From Lachnospiraceae bacterium YSD2013 (GTDB lineage: Bacteria; Bacillota; Clostridia; Lachnospirales; Lachnospiraceae): a stretch of DNA of 64,000 bases. Of the stretch, positions 35,250 through 44,268 are shown piece by piece (positions within the stretch are counted from its first letter, which is position 1; each line of letters starts with the position of its first letter). The stretch lies in contig FMTX01000009.1 of the NCBI GenBank assembly GCA_900100895.1, forward strand, positions 124,001 through 188,000, in the 5' to 3' direction. The notes beneath the pieces were generated by a model. The model saw only the letters and a list, made by a program, of their open reading frames with translations, was not told the origin of the DNA and did no database searches. Both the position numbers and the translations under genes were made by a program.

Positions 35250-35262
35250 AACCCAAATCTCC

Positions 35263-36081
35263 TTAAAACTCCATCACCAATCCCACTTTTAGCTGGCATA
35301 ACTTGTCGCCGAGTATTTCCTTCATGACCTTATAAGCATGTCCCATGGTGCAATGCCCCGTACATACGAAATCGACGCCTACTGCCTCAAGCCCGGAAGC
35401 CACATTTCTCACGAACTCGTCGCTCTTATTAAAGAGGTGCATGCCACCGATGTATCCGTAGATATGCTTGTCGGGGAAGGTCTCCTGCACTTCGCGGACG
35501 ATATTCATTACGCCGCCGTGGGAGCAGGAATTGACAATCACAAGCCCCTTCTCGGTCTCAAACACCGCGCTCTGCTCGTGGGCAAAAGAATCATACTTCC
35601 AGCCAAGTCCCTTCTTAACAAACATCTTCTCGCGCTTGCCGATAGCCTCAAGCCCCTCGGTCTTATGAGGAACAAGCCACACGCCATCACAAAGCTGATA
35701 ATCGCCCGACACATACTCTATCCTGTCCGCATAATCCACGGTCACGCGACGCGGAAGACCGATATATTTCTTAAAAAGAATGCGCTTATAACAATTCTCC
35801 GCAGCACCCTCACGCAGATAGAACTTAGCCTTGGAATTATCCTTAAAAAACCTCGGCATACCATTGGCATGGTCATAATGTGCATGACTAAGCACCGCGT
35901 AATCCACTGCCCCGATATCAAATCCCAGCGAAGCGAGGTTTGAAGCAAAAAGCTCCGAACCTCCCACATCCACAAGTATCTTCTTATCTCCGACTTCAGC
36001 AAGAATTGAGAGGCCCCATTCGCCTCTCAACTCTTCAGCCGAGATATTGTCAACAATAACTGTCATCTTAACAGTACTCAT
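35263..36081 (-). CDS. Metallo-beta-lactamase fold hydrolase
   Basis: 272 residues with the zinc motif SHAHYDHANG (about 65-74), NSCSHGG and the late TGHC motif. These match the small group related to the archaeal dihydropterin-ribofuranosyl-aminobenzene phosphate synthase-like proteins; the bacterial members have no firm substrate. ATG at 36081 is preferred to GTG at 36084. It is fourth in the operon XRE - ABC - ABC - hydrolase - unknown. Confidence 0.85.
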   Translation of the reverse strand: MSTVKMTVIVDNISAEELRGEWGLSILAEVGDKKILVDVGGSELFASNLASLGFDIGAVDYAVLSHAHYDHANGMPRFFKDNSKAKFYLREGAAENCYKRILFKKYIGLPRRVTVDYADRIEYVSGDYQLCDGVWLVPHKTEGLEAIGKREKMFVKKGLGWKYDSFAHEQSAVFETEKGLVIVNSCSHGGVMNIVREVQETFPDKHIYGYIGGMHLFNKSDEFVRNVASGLEAVGVDFVCTGHCTMGHAYKVMKEILGDKLCQLKVGLVMEF

Positions 36082-36148
36082 CACTTATCCCTCGATTCCC
36101 CGCACCGCATAGTCTCACGTCGGCACCCACGTGCCCGCACTCAATACC

Positions 36149-38002
36149 CTACGATGCCGCTTCAATATAATACTGCGCCTGCGCCTCAAACATCTCTGCA
36201 TAAATACCGCCTTCAATATCCACAAGCTCATCGTGTGTTCCGTATTCCTTGATAGTCTTGTCCGAGAACACCGCAATCTTATCGCAGAACTTGCAGCTTG
36301 AAAGTCTGTGCGAAATGTAAATCGCAGTCTTTCCACCCACAAGTGTATCAAACTTTTTGTAAATTTCATACTCCGCAATCGGGTCAAGCGCTGCGGTAGG
36401 CTCGTCCAGAATTACCACAGGTGCGTTCCTGTACAAAGCACGGCTGATTGCAGTCTTCTGCTTCTGACCGCCCGACAACTCTGTACCGTTCTCATCGTAT
36501 CCCTTAAACAGCGTCGTATCATAGCCCTTCTCAAGCTTCGCAGCATCCTCGCTCATACCCGAAAGCTCAAGCGCGTTCTCAAGCTCGGCATCGCTCGCCT
36601 CTCTGTCCGTGTCGCCCATCTCAACATTGTCCCTAAGGGAAAAAGCAAACAGCATGAAATCCTGGAACACCACCGAGAACAGTTTTCTGTACTCATGTGA
36701 CGAATACTCTCTGATATCTATACCATCCACAAGAATGCGTCCCTCGGTTACGTCGTAGAGACGGCACAGGAGCTTAATAAACGTAGTCTTACCCGCGCCG
36801 TTTAACCCTACAACAGACAAATGCTCCCCGGAAGAGATCTTGATATTGACATCCTTAAGCACATATTCCTCACCGCGAGGATACTTAAATGACACATGTT
36901 CAAACTCAATCGTATGCTTCTCACCCGTAACCGCCTTATCACCCTTCTTAAGCGCATCCGGGTAATCAAGGTACAAAAGAAACTGATACGCATAATTGCA
37001 TCTCTTGGTAAGCTCCTGCACATTGTTGCCGATACCAAGAAGGCTCTGATACAGTCTGCTGGCCGCCGAAGCACACATCGTGAAATCACCGACGGTAATA
37101 AGTCCCTTTAAAGCACGGAAGCCCATATAAAAGTAACTTAAAGCATCACGAAACGCATTGGCAATATCGCCCTTAACCCTGTTGGTCCTCTGAAGACGAT
37201 TCTGCTCAGCCCACACCGCAATCTGCTCATATTCGAACTGCTCGCCTCTCTCGGTGAACATATCCGCGCTATCATAAAGTCTTGTATCCATACCGTTTTT
37301 GTAAGAAGGTATATCAAACATAAAGTAGGTGAACAATCGGTTTGACTTGGCAAGCTTCCCGTAGAACTCAAGTTCAATCTTCTGGTTCTTAAGGTTAAAA
37401 TAAAACACTAAGCCCATCGCCACAATCTGAACCGGAATAATAAGCGGACAGTAAATAGCAATAATCGTCACCGACGTAGCCATAAGTAAAATGCTATAAA
37501 TAATCTGGTAAAGCGAATCCATGATTCCCACAACTCCGCCCGAATACCAGGAAATACCGTCCTGCGCCTTTCTCTGCTGCGTAAGCACCTCCGGATCCTC
37601 GGTATACTGAAAATCCATTGTCATCGACTTTTCGCACATCTTCTCGTTAAGCGTTCTTTCGAAAATCGTAGACATATAGTTGATCGAAGAATTGGCAATA
37701 TTCTGGAAGAGTCGCGAAAGAAACTCTGCCGACACCGTAAGTGCCACATATATCACGATTGTCCTAATATGTGTATCAAGCGGCGCCCCATCCTTAATCG
37801 CCATAATTTCATCAATCAAAAGTTTGGGCAAAAGAAGGACCTTAAGCTCAGACAAAGCCTGCCCGATAAACCTAAGGAACGCCATAAAGAAAACGCTCTT
37901 CTTAGTCTTCCATGCCACCGAAAATATATATTTAAGAACCTTACGGGTCACAAATATAAGACCCGGCTTGTTTTCGGATTCTTTTTCATCTAACCAGCTC
38001 AT
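36149..38002 (-). CDS. ABC exporter half-transporter, second of a pair
   Basis: 617 residues: six-helix membrane domain then ATPase with Walker A GLNGAGKTT, signature LSGGQKQ and Walker B VVILDEPTAALD. ATG at 38002 has GGGGAG 7 bases upstream; a start at 38017 overlaps the stop of the partner gene. With the protein at 38017-39879 it probably forms a heterodimeric exporter of the lantibiotic/drug-export kind. Both halves share the long Walker A sequence, indicating gene duplication. Confidence 0.92.
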   Translation of the reverse strand: MSWLDEKESENKPGLIFVTRKVLKYIFSVAWKTKKSVFFMAFLRFIGQALSELKVLLLPKLLIDEIMAIKDGAPLDTHIRTIVIYVALTVSAEFLSRLFQNIANSSINYMSTIFERTLNEKMCEKSMTMDFQYTEDPEVLTQQRKAQDGISWYSGGVVGIMDSLYQIIYSILLMATSVTIIAIYCPLIIPVQIVAMGLVFYFNLKNQKIELEFYGKLAKSNRLFTYFMFDIPSYKNGMDTRLYDSADMFTERGEQFEYEQIAVWAEQNRLQRTNRVKGDIANAFRDALSYFYMGFRALKGLITVGDFTMCASAASRLYQSLLGIGNNVQELTKRCNYAYQFLLYLDYPDALKKGDKAVTGEKHTIEFEHVSFKYPRGEEYVLKDVNIKISSGEHLSVVGLNGAGKTTFIKLLCRLYDVTEGRILVDGIDIREYSSHEYRKLFSVVFQDFMLFAFSLRDNVEMGDTDREASDAELENALELSGMSEDAAKLEKGYDTTLFKGYDENGTELSGGQKQKTAISRALYRNAPVVILDEPTAALDPIAEYEIYKKFDTLVGGKTAIYISHRLSSCKFCDKIAVFSDKTIKEYGTHDELVDIEGGIYAEMFEAQAQYYIEAAS

Positions 38003-38016
38003 AAATAATCTCCCCA

Positions 38017-39879
38017 TTAACCTGCATTAAGTTCTTCGTTACCGTTTTCGTCTTCAAGATAGTACTGAGCCTGCACATTGAACATCTCGCTGTAAGGGCC
38101 ACCTGCCTTAAGAAGGCTCTCATGCGTACCGTACTCCACAAGCTCCGCATCCTTAAACATAGCCACATCGTCGCAGAACTGCGTGGAACTGAGTCTATGG
38201 CTGATGTAAATCGCGGTCTTGCCTTTCACCATCTTGTCAAAGTCCTGATAAAGCTTAGCCTCTGCAAGCGCATCAAGTGCCGCCGTAGGCTCATCGAGTA
38301 CGATAACCGGAGCATCCTTGTATAAAGCACGGGCAAGCGCAATCTTCTGTTTTTCACCACCCGAGAAGTCTACACCGTCGTCTTCCACGACCTTAAGGAC
38401 CTCGGTATCAACACCCTTTTTAAGCTCCGCAACCTTCTCCTTCATGCCGGCCTGCTCCAGGCACTTAATCGCGCGTTCTTTGTCCGTTTCGGCAACTGTG
38501 TTCATGGACACGTTAAGATACAGCGGATATGCAAAAAGAATGACTTCCTGGAACACAGGCGAAAAGAGCTTGTAATACTCATCTCTGTCATAGGTGGCAA
38601 TATCCACATCGTTAAGATAAATGTGTCCCTCTGTAGGCTCATAAAGTCTTAATAACAGCTTAATAAACGTAGTCTTGCCGGCACCGTTAAGGCCCACAAC
38701 CGCAAGCTTCTTACCTGATTTAACCGTAATATTTAAGTTCTTAAGGGCGAACTTTTCCGCACCCGGATACTTAAATGACACGTTCTCGAATCTGAACTCG
38801 AACTTATCCAAATCAGGAAGCGGTTTGTACGTCTCTTCCAATTCTTTGTCAATGTCCATAAAGCTTCTGAAATCGTCCACCTGTCTGCTGTTTTGAAGAA
38901 TCTGGTTAACACTGTCAAGAAGCGTCAAGATGTAGTTAAAGAAAGAAGCCGCCGAGCCCAAATACAACGTGAAATTGCCGACTGTAAGTCCTTTTGTGAT
39001 GACCGAGTAAATCAGCCATGCATAGAGGCCGCTCTCGGCTACAAGCCATAAAATATTACCGATAAGACCGCATACCCACCAGATGAGTTCGTTGCGTCTC
39101 TGGGCTTCGATGCGTTCTTTGCCCAGTTCTCTGTACTTACCGATAAGGTACTTCTTAAGGCCGTACATTCTTATGTCCTTGGCAGCCGCAAAGTCAGTGA
39201 AGGTGTAGTTCATGTAATTGTCTTTGCGCCACCAGGTGGCAAGCGGATCCCAGATATTGGCCTTAGTGTATTTGTTGGTATGATTCTTGATAAAGAAATT
39301 GATAAAGGCAAGCGCAAGCATTCCCAATGCCACAGGAAAGCTTAAGGTACCCATGATGATAATACCTACGGTTACAACCGCAATATCAAGAATGAATTCC
39401 TCCATGTTATGCATGAGGCCTTCGACACCGTTGCCGTTACCGCCGGTAGCCGTACTGGCCTTCTGGTAACAGTCAAGAATATCCTTGTCCTCAAGGTTCT
39501 GATAGCGTTGCGTCATGAACTTGTAGTTCTTCTTGATAATCTCTGCGAATCGGCCGTTTACATATCTGTACCAGTTCGTCCATTTGGTGCAGCTTTGCGT
39601 AATGGTGGTGATAAGCTGAATCACCAGAAGAATCGCCATTACCCCCACAAGCCTCATCACATCGTCTTTTCTTGTAATCGCATCGATTACAAACTTCGAG
39701 ATGAACGTCCACAAATATACCGCAACTGTAGATGATATCGTGGCAAGCACGATGATTATCTTCATCTTCGGCTCAGTCTTGAAGAGACTCTTCATGACAT
39801 AAGCAGAGTTCGACCACGGTCCGTATTCTTTGTGGTACTTGTTTTTCTTCTCTTCCTCTTCTTTTTTCTTTTTACCCAT
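38017..39879 (-). CDS. ABC exporter half-transporter, first of a pair
   Basis: 620 residues: charged Lys/Glu-rich N-terminus (KKKKEEEEKKNK), six-helix membrane domain, ATPase with Walker A GLNGAGKTT, signature FSGGEKQ (instead of LSGGQ) and Walker B VIVLDEPTAALD. The altered signature and near-identity in plan to the next gene suggest an asymmetric heterodimer. It starts 21 bases after the XRE gene that probably controls the operon. Confidence 0.92.
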   Translation of the reverse strand: MGKKKKEEEEKKNKYHKEYGPWSNSAYVMKSLFKTEPKMKIIIVLATISSTVAVYLWTFISKFVIDAITRKDDVMRLVGVMAILLVIQLITTITQSCTKWTNWYRYVNGRFAEIIKKNYKFMTQRYQNLEDKDILDCYQKASTATGGNGNGVEGLMHNMEEFILDIAVVTVGIIIMGTLSFPVALGMLALAFINFFIKNHTNKYTKANIWDPLATWWRKDNYMNYTFTDFAAAKDIRMYGLKKYLIGKYRELGKERIEAQRRNELIWWVCGLIGNILWLVAESGLYAWLIYSVITKGLTVGNFTLYLGSAASFFNYILTLLDSVNQILQNSRQVDDFRSFMDIDKELEETYKPLPDLDKFEFRFENVSFKYPGAEKFALKNLNITVKSGKKLAVVGLNGAGKTTFIKLLLRLYEPTEGHIYLNDVDIATYDRDEYYKLFSPVFQEVILFAYPLYLNVSMNTVAETDKERAIKCLEQAGMKEKVAELKKGVDTEVLKVVEDDGVDFSGGEKQKIALARALYKDAPVIVLDEPTAALDALAEAKLYQDFDKMVKGKTAIYISHRLSSTQFCDDVAMFKDAELVEYGTHESLLKAGGPYSEMFNVQAQYYLEDENGNEELNAG

Positions 39880-39900
39880 TGTACATTCTCCTATATAGTT

Positions 39901-40830
39901 TTATTTCTTCTTACCGAATACCTTTTCCCTGTCGGCCCAGCTGTCTTTTCTGTTGTTTACCTGCATCTGGAAGCCTGCTGGAGGATTAATATATTCTTTG
40001 GCCATAAGCAGCAGGGCTATGAACAGTCCTCCGAAATTGGGGTCTGTCGAGTACGCCGTCTCTTCGCCGCTCTCTCCCACTACCGCTATTTTGTAAAAAG
40101 GAAGGTTCCCCGACTTACAGAAAATACTGTAATCCACAATCGCGCCAAGCAGTTTATCAACCTTTTCTCTCTTTATTGAAAGCGCCTTCGATATCGTAGC
40201 CGCGGTCACGAATGACTCTCTTGAAAACGTGTAGAGATATATAAGTATCCGCATGTTATCTTTATCAGACAATGTTTCAAACAGTTTAACAATTCCGTCG
40301 GTATCCTTGAACAGTTCCTCAATATAGTCATAGTTCTCGGGCCTACTCATAAAGAAAAAGAAAGGATTATCGACTCTTAAACCCATATAACTGAAGAACT
40401 CATTATCCAGTATCAGGGATGTTGTCTTGGGATTCTCTATGGAATTTTGAGGCGCATTGAAATAGTCCTTATTGGTGGCCCAGGGTGATATCTGGAAAGC
40501 CCAAAGAATCTTTCTCATGAGTTTCGCTGTTTCGGCGTGGCTGTGTACATTATTAACCAATTGCGGTTCTTTCTCTACCGCTTCCTGCAGAGCTTTAAAC
40601 ACCTGTACTTCGATAGGGTCGTTACCGCCGCCGCGACCATACAGATAATCAATGGATACGTCAAAATAATCTGCTATGGCGGGAAGCAAATCGCTTTCCG
40701 GGTAGGAGCCGTTCTCCCACTTTGAAACCGCCTGGGGACTTACTCCCAAGTGGGTCGCAAGCTGTTCCTGCGTAATCTTTTTTTCTTTTCTCAAGTTCTG
40801 TAACGTAGTTCCGAAAGCAGGTCTGTCCAT
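39901..40830 (-). CDS. XRE regulator with C-terminal winged-helix-like extension
   Basis: 309 residues; start at 40830 follows AAGGAGG. Residues about 6-60 are a Cro/C1 helix-turn-helix (ITQEQLATHLGVSPQAVSKWENGSYP). A long C-terminal part follows, with a stretch (LSDKDNMRILIYLYTFSRE...ISKALSIKREKVDKLLGAI, about residues 180-230) that reads like an ArsR-type winged helix. It heads the operon with the ABC exporter pair, so it likely responds to the exported compound or an envelope stress signal. The ligand is unknown. Confidence 0.85.
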   Translation of the reverse strand: MDRPAFGTTLQNLRKEKKITQEQLATHLGVSPQAVSKWENGSYPESDLLPAIADYFDVSIDYLYGRGGGNDPIEVQVFKALQEAVEKEPQLVNNVHSHAETAKLMRKILWAFQISPWATNKDYFNAPQNSIENPKTTSLILDNEFFSYMGLRVDNPFFFFMSRPENYDYIEELFKDTDGIVKLFETLSDKDNMRILIYLYTFSRESFVTAATISKALSIKREKVDKLLGAIVDYSIFCKSGNLPFYKIAVVGESGEETAYSTDPNFGGLFIALLLMAKEYINPPAGFQMQVNNRKDSWADREKVFGKKK

Positions 40831-40955
40831 ATGTTCCTCCTTGTTGAGTTGTGACTTGCAATTCGTCTGCCGGTTGAATTGTCTATATAATATCACCACC
40901 CTTGGTTGTTCGCCATAGTAAATTCAAATATAAGTTTATTTTTTAGTAGAAAAAT

Positions 40956-40990
40956 AGAGCCAAACACTACTTTAAGTTGTATTTGGCTCT
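40956..40990 (-). terminator. Intrinsic terminator of the asnB-...-ANTAR operon
   Basis: AGAGCCAAA/TTTGGCTCT outer stem with an imperfect inner stem (AC, ACTT/AGT, GT), followed by ATTTTTC on the minus strand, 23 bases after the ANTAR stop. Confidence 0.82.
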
Positions 40991-41012
40991 CAAAAATCCA
41001 CAAATATATAAT

Positions 41013-41555
41013 TTATCTGTCCCAATTCAACATAAGAATCATCTCTGCCGACTCAACCATGGTGCGTCCCATATCCATGCTGGTCTTCTGGATATATCGA
41101 AACGCCTCGGGCTCCGTCATGTCATTACGATCCATTAGCAGGAGTTTGGCCTTATCAATCTTCATCTTGTCTTCAAGACTGCGCTGTGGCTTACGCTTCT
41201 TCTTAACCGCCCCTTCAAGACTTGAAAACATCATATCGACGGTATTGATAAGATCCGATGACTTAAACGGCGACGACAGTCGCAGTAATCCGTCCCGCGG
41301 CCTGTAGTCATCCGTTTCCGAAGTGATTACAAGCAACTGGAAATGTTCCGGCAGATACTCGTACAGCTCCGTGTAACTCATATCGCGAAGTCGCCTTGTC
41401 ATAATAACAACGCCGTAATCGTACGAACCCGCGGCACGAAGCACCTCCGAGCCTAACATACACATAGCATCGGGCGTGTAATCGTGGCGGCTGAGAATCT
41501 CGCTTATCTTACCGGCGGTCTGCTGATTGGGAATGGCTAGAATAACACTTCCCAT
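41013..41555 (-). CDS. ANTAR-domain transcription antiterminator with a pseudo-receiver
   Basis: 180 residues. The C-terminal domain (about 125-178, KMKIDKAKLLLMDRNDMTEPEAFRYI and the following helices) matches the ANTAR family, which binds paired hairpins in nascent RNA to prevent termination (as in NasR and EutV). The N-terminal 115 residues have a receiver-like pattern, but the usual acidic pair is replaced (VILAIPN) and the phospho-acceptor strand reads VVIMTRR, so phosphorylation is unlikely and another input is needed. It is the last gene of the glutamate-synthase operon, 10 bases after the glutamine-synthetase-like gene, which suggests nitrogen control. Confidence 0.92.
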   Translation of the reverse strand: MGSVILAIPNQQTAGKISEILSRHDYTPDAMCMLGSEVLRAAGSYDYGVVIMTRRLRDMSYTELYEYLPEHFQLLVITSETDDYRPRDGLLRLSSPFKSSDLINTVDMMFSSLEGAVKKKRKPQRSLEDKMKIDKAKLLLMDRNDMTEPEAFRYIQKTSMDMGRTMVESAEMILMLNWDR

Positions 41556-41565
41556 AAATACCTCA

Positions 41566-42801
41566 CTATACCTTCAATAAGTATCTCTCGAGTTCCCAGT
41601 CGGAAACCTTGTTAAGGTATTCGTCCCACTCGGAAAGCTTCTCTGTAATATACAAATCGGTGAACTCTTCACCGAGTACTTCCTTCACAAAAGCACTGTC
41701 ATGAGCTTTAAGGAGCGCATCCTTTAAATTACCGGGAAGTCCGTGGAACTTAACATCGTCAAGCTCTGTCTTCTCTTCTATGCCCTTCAAGCCTGCTCTG
41801 AGTAACAATGCCATGGCAGCGTAGATATTGGCCGAAGGATCGGGGAATCTTACCTCAACGCTTCTTTCGCCGCATTCCTCGCATACTACCACGAGGTTAC
41901 GCTCTGCCTTGGGCTTCTTGGAAACCTTCCACTTATCGAGTCTCTTGTATGAATTAACCAAGGGATTGGTAAAAGAAGCAATCTCCGTAGCATGCTGCAA
42001 TATTCCGCCCGCAAAGTATCTCGCGGTCTCCTCGGAAGTGTTAAACACGTTTCTTCCGTCCTTGTAAAGCGACAATTTCAGGTGCATGCCCGAACCGGGA
42101 GCATCCTGAATTGGGCTCGGCATAAAGGTCGCGTGAAGTCCGAAGCCCTTCGCAACGGAACGAACCGCGAACTTAAAAGTCATAACATCGTCCGCAGCCT
42201 TAACGCCCGAATCGCCCCTGAAATCTATCTCATGCTGACCGGGCGCCTTCTCGTGGTGAGAAGCCTTGATATCAAAGCCCATCTCCTCAAGAGTTAACAC
42301 CATATCACGTCTTGCGTTCTCACCAAGGTCCACGGGGCCTACATCCATATAGCCCGCTTCTTCGTGAGTCTTAGTGGTGGCATTGCCTTCCTCGTCCGTG
42401 TGGAATAAGAAGAACTCGCACTCGGGATCGATATATGCGTCGTAACCGCTTTCTTTTACTGCCTCTAAGTTCTTAAGCAAAATACCTCTTGAGCATAACT
42501 CATAAGGCTTACCGTCCGCCGTGCACACGCTGCAGATAAGCTTGCCTACCTTGCCGTGCTTGGGGCGCCAGGGAAGAATTACGAAGGTATCAAGGTCGGG
42601 CTTAAGATATAACGTCTCCGCAGCGCCCTCGCCGAATACCATGTATCCGTCAAAAGAAAACCTTCCCGCAGCCACTCTCTCTATCTGCCCGGGAGTTATA
42701 GCCACGTTTTTAAGATTACCGAAGATGTCGGCAAACTGAAGACGGATAAACTCAACGCCTTCCTCGTCTATGAGGTTAATAATGTCTTCAAGGGTATTCA
42801 T
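41566..42801 (-). CDS. Glutamine synthetase family protein, type I, diverged active site
   Basis: 411 residues, shorter than the usual 440-470. N-terminal beta-grasp and catalytic barrel are clear: ECEFFLF, APGQHEIDF, HATFMPSP, GSGMH, NSYKRL, EVRFPDPSANIY. But the segment after NSYKRL, normally carrying EAP...NRS..IRIP with the nucleotide- and phosphate-binding arginines, is replaced by a shorter stretch with CEEC. The latch segment FDGSSI reads FDGYMV. Catalysis as a glutamine synthetase is therefore doubtful; a sensory or altered-substrate role is possible. It lies between gltD and the ANTAR gene, and the genome has another, complete GS (type III) at 59540. Confidence 0.88.
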   Translation of the reverse strand: MNTLEDIINLIDEEGVEFIRLQFADIFGNLKNVAITPGQIERVAAGRFSFDGYMVFGEGAAETLYLKPDLDTFVILPWRPKHGKVGKLICSVCTADGKPYELCSRGILLKNLEAVKESGYDAYIDPECEFFLFHTDEEGNATTKTHEEAGYMDVGPVDLGENARRDMVLTLEEMGFDIKASHHEKAPGQHEIDFRGDSGVKAADDVMTFKFAVRSVAKGFGLHATFMPSPIQDAPGSGMHLKLSLYKDGRNVFNTSEETARYFAGGILQHATEIASFTNPLVNSYKRLDKWKVSKKPKAERNLVVVCEECGERSVEVRFPDPSANIYAAMALLLRAGLKGIEEKTELDDVKFHGLPGNLKDALLKAHDSAFVKEVLGEEFTDLYITEKLSEWDEYLNKVSDWELERYLLKV

Positions 42802-42813
42802 AAATATGCTCCT

Positions 42814-44268
42814 TTATAAATTGGTGTAGCCCATAAGGGACTCATCCACCGCCGCAGCAGCCTTTCTGCCCTCGGAAATCGCCCATACCACAAGCGACTG
42901 TCCTCTGTGCATGTCGCCTGCGGTAAATACGCGTTCCTGAGTGGTAAGATATTCGCCCGGTTTGGTGGAAACATTGGTTCTTTCATTACATTCTACACCA
43001 AAAGCAGTCGTGATGTAACTTTCAGAGCCTAAAAATCCTGCGGCAATAAGTACCAAATCGGCTTTGAGGGTATATTCGCTGCCCTCAACCTCCGCCATAA
43101 TCATTCTGCCGGTCTTCTCATCCTTCTTGGGAGTAAGCTTCACAAGCTTAAGTTCGGTTAAGTTACCCTTCTTGTCCTTAATGAATTCTTTGACGGTCGT
43201 TTCAAAGATTCTGGGATCCTTGCCGAAGGCCTTGATAGCATCCATCTGGCCGTAGTCGGTCTTAAGAATCCTCGGCCATTCGGGCCAGGGGTTAGAGGGA
43301 AGTCTCTCCTCGGAGGGCTTAGGCATCATTTCAAGCTGGGTTACGCTGTCGGCATAAAGTCTTACAGCGGTTCCCACGCAGTCGTTACCCGTATCACCGC
43401 CGCCGATTACCACAACCGACTTACCCTTAAGCGAGCCAAAAGAAAAATCTTCGGCCTTAACAAGTGCTTCGGAGTTATAATCTTCGTCCATGAGACGCTT
43501 GCTTACTTCCTTAAGGAAATCAACCGCGAAATATATGCCCTTCGCATCTCTGCCGGGAGCCTTGATATCACGGGGATTGGAGGCACCGCAGCATAATACA
43601 ACGCGGTCGTATTCTTTCAAAATATCCTTGGCACTTAAATCCTTGCCTACGTTAACGGAGCACTTAAACTCAACGCCCGCATCCTTAAGAAGATCGATTC
43701 TGCGGTCAAGGACTCGCTTATCAAGCTTCATGTTGGGGATACCGTATCTTAAGAGTCCGCCGGGACGGTCGCTTCGCTCGAAGACCGTTACGCTGTGTCC
43801 GCGCATATTAAGAAGCTGTGCGGTTGCAAGTCCCGAAGGGCCGCTTCCGATAACGGCAACTTTCTTACCTGTTCGGGTGGCGGGCTTGATTTCTTTGACC
43901 AGGTCATGGGCAAAAGCATACTCTATGATGGCACGTTCGTTCTCCTTGGTAGGAATGGGCGTAGTGTGAAGGCCGCAGGTGCAGGCCGCCTCGCAAAGTG
44001 CGGGGCAGACTCTTGAGGTAAACTCGGGGAAGCTGTGAGTCTTCATAAGACGCACATAAGCCTGCTCGAAGTTACCCATGGAGACCAAGCTGTTGGTCTC
44101 GGGCACGAGGTTGTTAAGGGGGCAACCGGAAGCCATACCTGCTATCATGGTGCCTGCCTGGCAGAAGGGCACGCCACAGTTGTTGCAGCGCTTCGCCTGT
44201 TCTTTTTGTGCATTTAAATCGGGGCTTTCATGAAACTCATTAAAATCCGGTCTGGTCATATCGCTCAT
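42814..44268 (-). CDS. gltD: Glutamate synthase (NADPH) small subunit
   Basis: 484 residues: N-terminal [4Fe-4S]-binding Cys-rich region (CNNCGVPFCQ, CPLNN, CPALCEAACTCG) and two Rossmann folds (VIGSGPSGLATAQLL, VVIGGGDTGNDC). It passes electrons from NAD(P)H to the large subunit for glutamate synthesis. Its start overlaps the gltB stop by 4 bases. Confidence 0.97.
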   Translation of the reverse strand: MSDMTRPDFNEFHESPDLNAQKEQAKRCNNCGVPFCQAGTMIAGMASGCPLNNLVPETNSLVSMGNFEQAYVRLMKTHSFPEFTSRVCPALCEAACTCGLHTTPIPTKENERAIIEYAFAHDLVKEIKPATRTGKKVAVIGSGPSGLATAQLLNMRGHSVTVFERSDRPGGLLRYGIPNMKLDKRVLDRRIDLLKDAGVEFKCSVNVGKDLSAKDILKEYDRVVLCCGASNPRDIKAPGRDAKGIYFAVDFLKEVSKRLMDEDYNSEALVKAEDFSFGSLKGKSVVVIGGGDTGNDCVGTAVRLYADSVTQLEMMPKPSEERLPSNPWPEWPRILKTDYGQMDAIKAFGKDPRIFETTVKEFIKDKKGNLTELKLVKLTPKKDEKTGRMIMAEVEGSEYTLKADLVLIAAGFLGSESYITTAFGVECNERTNVSTKPGEYLTTQERVFTAGDMHRGQSLVVWAISEGRKAAAAVDESLMGYTNL

